From positions 1 to 64,000 of the forward strand of contig JAHQVJ010000039.1 in assembly GCA_019634415.1 (NCBI GenBank): a DNA stretch of 64,000 nt. The letters run 5' to 3'. A program made the position numbers and the translations under genes. The notes below the pieces were generated by a model, which was not told the origin of the DNA, did no database searches, and worked only from the letters and a program-made list of their open reading frames with translations. Source of the DNA: Myxococcales bacterium (GTDB lineage Bacteria > Myxococcota_A > UBA796 > GCA-2862545). This document shows, piece by piece, positions 49,818 through 56,963 of the stretch; the stretch's first letter is position 1; each line of letters begins with the position of its first letter.

Positions 49818-51161
49818 TCACGCCGCACGCAGTGCGTACTCCCGAACATGCCGGTACAGACGAAATCGTAACGGTCCATCGGACGCCACGGGGGCGAGCA
49901 ACGATCGATCTCGGAGATCCAGGAGCAGCTCGGCGACGACCTCGCTGTCGCCGCTGCCTCTGGCCTCCACCTCCGACACCTGGAAGGGTCGATCGAAAGA
50001 GGCACATCGCGTGAACAGCGTTCGTGTCGCATCCGACAGATCGGCAAACGACCACGACACGGCTGCATCCAGCGACTGGTGCCGGGTGTCGTGGTGACGA
50101 TCGAGGGCCTTTAGCCAGTGCAGCGAAGTCTGCAGCCGGTGCAGGGCCTGCTCGGGGGTCAGCGTCAGCAGTCGAGGGGCCAGCAGCACGATGGCCAGGG
50201 GCAGACCATCCACGGCCTCCACGAGCTCGGTGGCCATGGCGTCCGTCAAGGAACTCGACAGCCCCGCGCGGACCGCGTCCACCCGGTCTCTCAGCATGGC
50301 CACGGCGTCCTTCGCCGGGAGCGGGCCGAGCTCCAGGCAGCGCTCGTCGGGGTGCTTGAGGCGGATCCGGCTGGTGGTGATCACCGAGATCGGAGCACAG
50401 CGGAGCAGCTCACAGACGATCTGTGCAGTCAGCTCCGCCACGTGCTCCACGTTGTCGAGGACGAGCAGGGTGGGGTGGCGGCACTCCTGTGGGGCGACCG
50501 GGAGGGTGTCCCGCACGAGGCGGTGGATGCAGTTGGCATCTCGTGCCTCCGCCAAGCTGCAGAAGTGTACGCCGCCTGCCGGGGCGTCCGGACCGTGGGC
50601 GATGCGACCCGCCACGTGTCGCGCGAGACGCGTCTTGCCGATGCCTCCGGGTCCGAGCAGCGTCACCCATCGATGGCGGGCGATCAGCGGGCTCAAGGCA
50701 GCCAGTGGCGCCTCTCGCCCCACGAATCCCGGATCGTCGAAGGAGGTGGGGGCAGTGGTGGTGACCGGGGCGATGAACCGGTAGCCCAGACCCGGAACGG
50801 TCTGCAGGTAGCGGGGACAACGGCGATCGTCTCCCAGCGCTCGGCGCAGCTTGCGGATCACCTGGGCCATGCTGCTGTCGGTGACCACCACGTCCGGCCA
50901 GAGGCTCTCCCGCAGCTGGTCTCGGCTCACCAGCTGGCCGGGCGCGGCCACGAAGAGCGCCAGGGCCTCGATGACCTTGCGCTGCAGCGTCACCGGCTGG
51001 CCGTCGCGAGTGAGGCGGACCGCGCGCGAGTCGAAGACGAAGGGGCCGAACTGCGATGGCACGTCGCTCGAGGCGCTGGACAATCGACACTCCCTGCACG
51101 ATCCCGTGCGTGATGCCTCCGGTGTTCGTGCCGGGTCCTCCGACCTGACGGCCGGCGCCAC
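49818..51161 (-). CDS. Winged-helix/STAND-type NTPase transcriptional regulator without TPR region
   Basis: 447 residues. Residues about 36-132 form an OmpR/PhoB-type DNA-binding domain (FGPFVFDSRAVRLTRDG, SMAQVIRKLRRALGDD, RYLQTVPGLGYRFIAP). It is followed by a STAND/NB-ARC NTPase with Walker A GPGGIGKTRLA, TLLVLDNVEH as Walker B and the GLPLAI motif. This is the head of AfsR/SARP-like regulators, but the usual TPR sensor domain is missing. The frame stops after a short winged-helix-like segment (about 400-447). The start is uncertain; GTG 51062 would give a protein beginning at PSQFGPFVFD. It is next to PPK2 and, through it, the cox operon; regulation of either is possible but not shown. 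Confidence 0.82.
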   Translation of the reverse strand: MAPAVRSEDPARTPEASRTGSCRECRLSSASSDVPSQFGPFVFDSRAVRLTRDGQPVTLQRKVIEALALFVAAPGQLVSRDQLRESLWPDVVVTDSSMAQVIRKLRRALGDDRRCPRYLQTVPGLGYRFIAPVTTTAPTSFDDPGFVGREAPLAALSPLIARHRWVTLLGPGGIGKTRLARHVAGRIAHGPDAPAGGVHFCSLAEARDANCIHRLVRDTLPVAPQECRHPTLLVLDNVEHVAELTAQIVCELLRCAPISVITTSRIRLKHPDERCLELGPLPAKDAVAMLRDRVDAVRAGLSSSLTDAMATELVEAVDGLPLAIVLLAPRLLTLTPEQALHRLQTSLHWLKALDRHHDTRHQSLDAAVSWSFADLSDATRTLFTRCASFDRPFQVSEVEARGSGDSEVVAELLLDLRDRSLLAPVASDGPLRFRLYRHVREYALRAA

Positions 51162-51206
51162 TTTTTCGAGTGCAGGCCGCCGACGGAGACTCCTCCGGGT
51201 CTTCGT

Positions 51207-52079
51207 CTACTCCTCTTCGAGGCGGCGCCGCATGGCCTGCAGCTGGTCTGCAGCCTCGTCGTCGAGGGTGGGGTAGCGCAGATCGAGGCTCTGCAGTGCC
51301 GCCACCGCGATGCGGGCCACCTCCCGGCGCATGAAGGGCTTGTCGTCCGCGGGGATGGCGTACCACGGCGCCCAGGGCCGACTCGTGGCGCGAAGGACCT
51401 CTTGGTAGGCATTCATGTAGGCGGGCCACAGGGCCCGCTCCGCCAGGTCCGCCTCGTTGAACTTCCAGTTCTTCTCGGGTCGGTCGATCCGCGCCAGGAA
51501 CCGCTTGCGTTGCTCGTCGCGGGACACGTTCAGGAAGAACTTCAGGATCACGGTGCCGTTGCGGGCGAGGTGCTGCTCCATGTTCCGGATGGAGTCGAAC
51601 CGCTCTTGCCAGAGGGCTTCCCCCGAGGCCCGCCAGGGCAGGCGCTGGTAGCCGAGGTACTCCGGGTGCACCCGCACCACGAGGACCTCCTCGTACCAGG
51701 ATCGGTTGAAGACCCCGATCCGGCCTCGCTCGGGAAGGCGGCGCACGCAGCGCCACAGGTAGTCGTGATCCAGCTCCTCGGCGGACGGGCGCCCGAAGGC
51801 CGAGACCTGACATCCCGCCGGGTTCACGCCCGACAGGACCTTGCGGATCGTGCTGTCCTTTCCAGCGGCATCCATCGCCTGGAACATCATCAGTACCGAT
51901 GCCGTGTTGGACGCGTAGAGAATGCGCTGAAGCTCGGCCAGCTCGTCGACGGCCTCGCGAAGATGCTCCTTGAGGGTGGATTTGCTCGGCGTGTCGGCCG
52001 GCGGCGCGGTGGAAAACTCGTTGTGCTCGAATGTTCCATCGAAGGGGACCAGGTGGGGGCTGTCCGGCGCTCGAAACAT
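51207..52079 (-). CDS. ppk2: Polyphosphate kinase 2 (PPK2)
   Basis: 290 residues from ATG 52079, with GGAG 6 nt upstream. PPK2 uses polyphosphate to phosphorylate nucleotides (AMP, ADP or NDPs). Walker A is MDAAGKDSTIRK and Walker B is GRIGVFNRSWYEEV. QVSAFGRPSAEELDHDYLWR is the conserved lid/substrate region, and KFFLNVSRDEQRKRF is typical. Sequence length suits the short PPK2 classes; the class cannot be decided by eye. It points away from the cox operon, with only 79 bp between the start codons, so both promoters are close. Confidence 0.93.
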   Translation of the reverse strand: MFRAPDSPHLVPFDGTFEHNEFSTAPPADTPSKSTLKEHLREAVDELAELQRILYASNTASVLMMFQAMDAAGKDSTIRKVLSGVNPAGCQVSAFGRPSAEELDHDYLWRCVRRLPERGRIGVFNRSWYEEVLVVRVHPEYLGYQRLPWRASGEALWQERFDSIRNMEQHLARNGTVILKFFLNVSRDEQRKRFLARIDRPEKNWKFNEADLAERALWPAYMNAYQEVLRATSRPWAPWYAIPADDKPFMRREVARIAVAALQSLDLRYPTLDDEAADQLQAMRRRLEEE

Positions 52080-52118
52080 CTTCGACTCCACGAAGATGCC
52101 CAATCTACCGCCTTCCCC

Positions 52119-52147
52119 TTGACGTGCCGGGCTGCAATTTCTATACC
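52119..52147 (+). promoter_or_regulatory. Sigma-70-type promoter of the cox operon
   Basis: TTGACG (52119-52124) and TATACC (52142-52147) are separated by 17 nt. Both elements are close to the sigma-70 consensus and the spacing is ideal. The expected start of transcription is about 52154, only a few bases before the ATG of coxD at 52159. No ribosome binding site is visible in between. The cox message could therefore be nearly leaderless. Confidence 0.6.
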
Positions 52148-52158
52148 CACGGGACTTC

Positions 52159-53073
52159 ATGTCACACGAATCGTCGATTGAGCCCAATCCGTGTTTCGCG
52201 TCGCCAGACGAGGTCGTCTCGGTGTTGGGTGAGCACGACTACGTCGCGGGCGACGCGCTCGCCATGAGCGTGTTTCTAGCCCTCAAGATGGGGCGACCCC
52301 TGTTCCTCGAGGGGGCTCCGGGGGTGGGCAAGACGCTGCTGGCACAGACGCTCGCCGCTGTCTTCGACACCGAGCTCGTGCGACTGCAGTGCCACGAGGG
52401 CCTCGATCTGGCCCAGGCAGCCTATGAGTGGAACTACCCCAAGCAGCTGCTCACGCTCCAGGCGCAGCGGGACGGCTCGGCATCTGCGGACTCGGTGTTC
52501 ACGCAGGAGTTCCTGCTCGCGCGGCCTCTGCTCAAGGCGATCGATGCCTCGACGAACGGCTCCGTGGTCTTGCTGATCGACGAGCTGGATCGGGCCGACG
52601 AGGAGTTCGAGAGCTTCCTGCTCGAGCTGCTGTCCGAGTTCCAGATCACGGTGCCCGAGCTGGGCACCGTGCGAGCGCGCCACCGCCCCTTGGTGGTGCT
52701 CACGTCGAACCGCACCCGCGACGTGCACGACGCGCTGAAGCGACGCTGCGTGTACCACTGGATCGATTATCCAGCCCTCGAGGACGAGGTCGGCATCGTG
52801 CGTCGCAAGGTCCCTGGGCTGCCGGACGGGCTGCGACAGCAGGTGGTTCGCTTCGTGCAGCGGCTGCGGCAGGAGGAGCTGCACAAGGTGCCCGGTGTGG
52901 CCGAGACCGTCGACTGGTCCGAGGCGCTGACCCACCTGGAGGTCTCGGATCTGGACGAAGCGGCGGTGGACGCCACCCTGGGGGTGCTGCTCAAGGCCTC
53001 CGACGACCACGCCCGCATGAGGGCCGGACTGTCCGAGGCGGTGCTCGCCGAGCTGTCGACGGAGGAGGGCTGA
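52159..53073 (+). CDS. coxD: MoxR-type AAA+ ATPase, CoxD maturation factor
   Basis: 304 residues. Walker A is EGAPGVGKTLLAQ, Walker B is VVLLIDELDRADEE and sensor 1 is VVLTSNRTRDVHDALKRRC. In cox clusters CoxD is needed to build the Mo-Cu centre of CO dehydrogenase, with CoxE as partner. VWA-domain CoxE follows within 5 bp. The ATG is the first after the promoter at 52119-52147. Assignment rests on family plus the neighbouring coxE, G, M, S, L and F. Confidence 0.9.
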   Translation: MSHESSIEPNPCFASPDEVVSVLGEHDYVAGDALAMSVFLALKMGRPLFLEGAPGVGKTLLAQTLAAVFDTELVRLQCHEGLDLAQAAYEWNYPKQLLTLQAQRDGSASADSVFTQEFLLARPLLKAIDASTNGSVVLLIDELDRADEEFESFLLELLSEFQITVPELGTVRARHRPLVVLTSNRTRDVHDALKRRCVYHWIDYPALEDEVGIVRRKVPGLPDGLRQQVVRFVQRLRQEELHKVPGVAETVDWSEALTHLEVSDLDEAAVDATLGVLLKASDDHARMRAGLSEAVLAELSTEEG

Positions 53074-53078
53074 CGCAC

Positions 53079-54242
53079 GTGCCAGACTCCAGCGTCGACG
53101 CCGTCTCCTTCGTGCGCGCTCTGCGTGGAGCGGGCCTGTGTGTGGGGATCGAGCAGTCGATCGCGTTTGCGCGGGCGCTGTCGTGGCTCGCTCCCCTCGA
53201 CCGTCGCAGCGCCTACCTCGCCGGTCGATCCACCTTGGTGGTTCGGCGGGTGGATCTGGCCACCTACGATGCCGTCTTCGATGCGTTCTGGTTGGGGCAG
53301 CCCAGGCGTCAGCCCACGCCCCAGGCCCCGCGTCACGATCCCGACAAGTTTCGTCGAACGGCGCTGATGGCCTACATGGCCACGCGGCCCGAGCGTGACG
53401 CGAAGGAGGTGGAGGTCTCGGAGCACCAGCGGGCCGCGAGTCCGCTGGAGCAGCTCCAGCGCAAGGACTTCGGGGAGCTGACCCCCGAGGAGCACGTGGC
53501 GCTGCAGGACGCCATGCGCAGGCTCCGCTTCCAGCCCGCGCGGCGCCGCACCCGGCGTCGCATCTTTGCGCGGCGGGGCGACCAGACCGACCTGCGACGG
53601 GCCCTGCGCGAGTTCGCGCAGCGGGGCGTCGTGCCCAGGCTGCCGCGTCGGCGTCGGAAGTGGAAGCAGCGTCCCGTGGTCGTGCTGGCGGACGTCTCGG
53701 GATCGATGGAGCTGTACAGTCGCTTGCTGCTTCAGTTCCTGCACGGCCTGTCCCACCAGCTCACGCGTATGGAGACCTTCGTGTTCGGGACGCGCCTGAC
53801 CCGAATCACCCCCGCCCTGAAGCTTCGCAACGTCGACTCGGCCCTCGAGGAGGCCACCTCCAGCATCCCCGACTTCGGAGGGGGGACCCGCATCGCCGAG
53901 TGCCTCGCCTCCTTCCATCGGGAGCACGCGTTGCGCGTGCTGCGCGGTGGCGCGGTCGTGCTCGTCGTCAGCGACGGCTGGGAGACGGGAGATGCCGAGG
54001 ATCTGGGCGTGCAGGTCGCTCGCATTCGCGAGCGCTGCCACCGCCTGGTCTGGCTCAACCCTCTGATGGGGCGCGCAGGCTATCATCCGGCGGTTCAGGG
54101 AATGGCGTCTGCGCTGCAGCACGTCGACGATTTTCTACCCATCCACGACTTGAGGTCCCTCGTGCAGCTCGCAAACCATCTGTCGCGACTGCCTTCTCGG
54201 AGGGGCTCCAGCCGCGCACACGCGCCAGGAAGGTATCGATGA
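53079..54242 (+). CDS. coxE: VWA-domain protein, CoxE
   Basis: 387 residues from GTG 53079, behind GGAGGAGGG. The C-terminal half is a von Willebrand A domain with the metal-dependent MIDAS site in VVVLADVSGSMELY and the later VLVVSDGWETGD. The N-terminal half is helical and basic (RRRTRRRIFARRGDQTDL). CoxE works with the MoxR ATPase CoxD in maturation of CO dehydrogenase. The gene is coupled to coxG by a 4-bp overlap (ATGA). Confidence 0.92.
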   Translation: MPDSSVDAVSFVRALRGAGLCVGIEQSIAFARALSWLAPLDRRSAYLAGRSTLVVRRVDLATYDAVFDAFWLGQPRRQPTPQAPRHDPDKFRRTALMAYMATRPERDAKEVEVSEHQRAASPLEQLQRKDFGELTPEEHVALQDAMRRLRFQPARRRTRRRIFARRGDQTDLRRALREFAQRGVVPRLPRRRRKWKQRPVVVLADVSGSMELYSRLLLQFLHGLSHQLTRMETFVFGTRLTRITPALKLRNVDSALEEATSSIPDFGGGTRIAECLASFHREHALRVLRGGAVVLVVSDGWETGDAEDLGVQVARIRERCHRLVWLNPLMGRAGYHPAVQGMASALQHVDDFLPIHDLRSLVQLANHLSRLPSRRGSSRAHAPGRYR

Positions 54243-55552
54243 AGCTCGATGGTGACTACCTGTTCGACGCTCCCCGTCCCGCCGTGTGGGAGGCACTGTT
54301 CGATCCCGAGGTGCTCGCGGCGGTGATGCCGGGCACGGACAAGCTCGAGGTCGACGGCAACGAGTACACCGGCGAGATCAACGTGAAGGTGGGGCCCGTC
54401 CAGGGGCGCTTCGACACGAAGATCGAGGTGAGCGACATCGACGAGCCCAACAGCTACACGCTGACCATCAACGGGCGTGGCTCCACGGGCTTCGTCACGG
54501 CGACGGCGCTGGTGTCGCTGGCGGAGGAGGGCACGGGTACCCGCATGTCCTACGCCTCCGAGGCGCAGGTGGGTGGACGTGTGGCGAGCGTGGGTCAGCG
54601 CCTGATCGACGCGACGGCGCGCGCCATCGCCAAGCAGAGCCTCGATGGCCTGAACGCCAACGTGCAGGCCCGCACTGCGTTCTACGCAGCCCAGCAGGCC
54701 GAGCAGGCCGGCTCGAACGCTCCAGCGGAGCCCGCCGCGCAGGAAGCTCCGCCCGCACCCGCTCCGGAGCAACCGCCCATGCCGGACCCTACGCCTCCTC
54801 CGGCTCCTGCGGCCTCGACTGCAGACCCTGCCGATGTGCCGTCCAACCCCTTCGGAGTCCCCACCCCCGGCGTCGCAGCCATCGTGGATGCGCCCATGCC
54901 GGGGCTCGACGAGGACCTGGCGGACGCCGTGACCGAGGAAGCGGCCTTCGCGGCGATGGAGGACGTGCCGGAGCCGCAGGCCTTCGTGGCGGCCACCGCC
55001 GATGCGCCCGCCGTGGCGCCCAGCGCCATGCTGGATCCGGAAGAGACGCTGCCCGTGCCAGAGCCTGGCACTCCCGTCGACGACTTCACGCTGCCACAGC
55101 TCGCACCGCCGAGCAATCCCTTCGGCATGCCCACGCCCGATGCGGCTCCGGCCTCGGAGCCCGAGCCGGCTGCGGACCCGGCGCCTGTTCCCCAGCCCGC
55201 GCCGGTCCCCGAGCCCGAGCCGGTTGCGGACCCGACGCCGGTCCCCGAGCCGGTTGCGGACCCGACGCCAGTGCCCGAGCCGACACCGGTTCCCGAGCCC
55301 GAGCCCGCTCCTCCAACGCCGGTGCCGCCTCCGGCCGCTACCCCACCCACCGTGGAGGCTGCCGCTCCGGCGCCTGGTCCGGCTCCCACCGCCAAGCCCC
55401 CCGTGGTGAAGACCGACGACGCCGCGTTCGTGGCCGGGGTGGCCAAGGAAGTCAGCCGGAGCCTCATCCCTGCTCCGGTACTCTATGGCCTGCTGTTCCT
55501 CGTGATCGCGGCCGCAGCAGGTGGTGCCTACTGGTTCACCCAGATGCAGTGA
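54239..55552 (+). CDS. coxG: CoxG-type membrane anchor with long Pro/Ala-rich linker
   Basis: 437 residues. Residues 1-145 are an SRPBCC/CoxG domain (GDYLFDAPRPAVWEALFDPE, then VMPGTDKLE). In carboxidotrophs CoxG helps tie CO dehydrogenase to the inner membrane. A long low-complexity linker of Pro, Ala and Glu (about 155-400) follows, including a 10-residue tandem repeat. A C-terminal membrane helix ends the protein (VLYGLLFLVIAAAAGGAYWF). Ordinary CoxG proteins are much shorter, so the extended linker is unusual. It would let the enzyme hang far from the membrane or reach a partner. AGGAAGG precedes the ATG. Confidence 0.88.
   Translation: MKLDGDYLFDAPRPAVWEALFDPEVLAAVMPGTDKLEVDGNEYTGEINVKVGPVQGRFDTKIEVSDIDEPNSYTLTINGRGSTGFVTATALVSLAEEGTGTRMSYASEAQVGGRVASVGQRLIDATARAIAKQSLDGLNANVQARTAFYAAQQAEQAGSNAPAEPAAQEAPPAPAPEQPPMPDPTPPPAPAASTADPADVPSNPFGVPTPGVAAIVDAPMPGLDEDLADAVTEEAAFAAMEDVPEPQAFVAATADAPAVAPSAMLDPEETLPVPEPGTPVDDFTLPQLAPPSNPFGMPTPDAAPASEPEPAADPAPVPQPAPVPEPEPVADPTPVPEPVADPTPVPEPTPVPEPEPAPPTPVPPPAATPPTVEAAAPAPGPAPTAKPPVVKTDDAAFVAGVAKEVSRSLIPAPVLYGLLFLVIAAAAGGAYWFTQMQ
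55220..55279 (+). repeat. Two 30-bp tandem repeats inside coxG
   Basis: The unit at 55220-55249 is repeated at 55250-55279 with one base difference. It encodes PVADPTPVPE twice in the Pro/Glu-rich linker of CoxG. Related degenerate copies flank it (about 55150-55320), so the linker probably grows and shrinks by slippage. Confidence 0.75.
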
Positions 55553-55605
55553 GCCGTCGGGCTCGACCTTCGAGATGATCTGACACTTGCCACAGTGGAG
55601 CTCGC

Positions 55606-56478
55606 GTGATTCCTGCTTCCTTCGACTATCGGGCTCCCACGTCCGTGAGCGAGGCCATCGCCATCCTCAATGAGGTGAGTGGCGCCAAGCTCCTGGCGGG
55701 AGGCCACTCGCTGGTACCCGCCATGAGGTTTCGGCTGTCCGAGCCCCACACCCTCGTCGACCTCAACGGAATCGCCGCGCTGCGGCACCTGGAGGATCGA
55801 GGTGACCATCTGGCCATCGGTGCGATGTGCCGAGAGAGCGCGCTCGAGGAACATCCAGCTGTAGCCGCGCATTTTCCGTTGCTGCTGGACACCGCGAAGG
55901 TGATCGCCGACCCCTTGGTCCGCAACCACGCGACCGTCGGAGGGAACCTGGCGCACTCCGATCCGGCCAACGATCATCCTGCGACGATGCTCGCCTACAA
56001 CGCCACCATCGTGGCACAAGGGGCCTCGGGGCAGCGCGAGATCCCCATCGACTCGTTCTTCACTGGGCTGTTCGAGAACGCGCTCGGCGAGCAGGAGATC
56101 CTTACGGAGATCCGGGTGCCGAAGCCGGGTGCTGGAGCGGGTGGGGCCTACAGCAAGATCGAGCGCAAGGTCGGAGACTACGCCATCGCCGCCGTGGCCG
56201 TTCAGCTCACGATGGCCGGTGACACCATCTCCGCCATTCGGATCGGGCTGACCAACGTGAGCCTGGTGCCCATGCGGGCCACCCAGGCCGAGGCGGCCCT
56301 GATGGGCCAGACCTGCACGGATCAGTCGCTGGAGGCAGCCGGGAGTGCGGCCGCCGCCGAGTGTGATCCCTCCGCAGACCTGCGGGGGCAGGTCGACTAC
56401 AAGCGCGACATGGTCCGGGTGCTCGTGAAGCGGACCGTTCGCAAGGCCGTGGCCCGCGCCCAAGGAGTCTCCGCATGA
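55606..56478 (+). CDS. coxM: CO dehydrogenase medium (FAD) subunit CoxM
   Basis: 290 residues from GTG 55606, with GGAG nearby. It is the FAD-binding subunit that passes electrons from the Fe-S clusters to the respiratory chain. The two FAD motifs are [14 protein letters not shown] and [14 protein letters not shown]. The first is preceded by the strand [13 protein letters not shown]. Length is typical. The stop overlaps coxS by 4 bp (ATGA). Confidence 0.96.
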   Translation: MIPASFDYRAPTSVSEAIAILNEVSGAKLLAGGHSLVPAMRFRLSEPHTLVDLNGIAALRHLEDRGDHLAIGAMCRESALEEHPAVAAHFPLLLDTAKVIADPLVRNHATVGGNLAHSDPANDHPATMLAYNATIVAQGASGQREIPIDSFFTGLFENALGEQEILTEIRVPKPGAGAGGAYSKIERKVGDYAIAAVAVQLTMAGDTISAIRIGLTNVSLVPMRATQAEAALMGQTCTDQSLEAAGSAAAAECDPSADLRGQVDYKRDMVRVLVKRTVRKAVARAQGVSA

Positions 56479-56960
56479 GCCAGCACACCGTGTCGATCGA
56501 GATCAACGGCGAGGAGCACACCCACGAGGTGGACGCGCGCACCCTGCTCGTCCACTTCATCCGGGAGAACGCCAACCTCACGGGGACCCACATTGGCTGC
56601 GACACCACCAGCTGCGGCGCGTGCACCGTGCTCGTGGATGGCGTGGCCGTGAAGAGCTGCACCATCTTTGCTGTGCAAGCCAACAACAAGAACGTGCAGA
56701 CCATCGAAGGTGTGGCCGGAGAGGAGCTGCATCCACTGCAGGAAGGCTTCTGGGAGAAGCACGGCTTGCAGTGTGGGTATTGCACTCCCGGCATGATCAT
56801 GAGTGCGAAGTACTTCCTGTCGAAGAACCCGAATCCCACGGAAGACGAGATTCGTCATGGAATCTCCGGGAATCTGTGTCGGTGCACTGGGTACAACAAG
56901 ATCGTCGAAGCGATTCAGTATGCCGCGCAGAAGATGCGCGAGCAGGGCGGGGAGGGCTAG
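56475..56960 (+). CDS. coxS: CO dehydrogenase small [2Fe-2S] subunit CoxS
   Basis: 161 residues carrying two [2Fe-2S] clusters. The plant-ferredoxin-type cluster is held by [16 protein letters not shown] with the later SCTIFAV, and the second by QCGYCTPGM and GNLCRCTGY. It relays electrons from the Mo-Cu site of CoxL to FAD in CoxM. Coupled to coxM, and followed by coxL after 3 bp. Confidence 0.97.
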   Translation: MSQHTVSIEINGEEHTHEVDARTLLVHFIRENANLTGTHIGCDTTSCGACTVLVDGVAVKSCTIFAVQANNKNVQTIEGVAGEELHPLQEGFWEKHGLQCGYCTPGMIMSAKYFLSKNPNPTEDEIRHGISGNLCRCTGYNKIVEAIQYAAQKMREQGGEG

Positions 56961-56963
56961 GAC

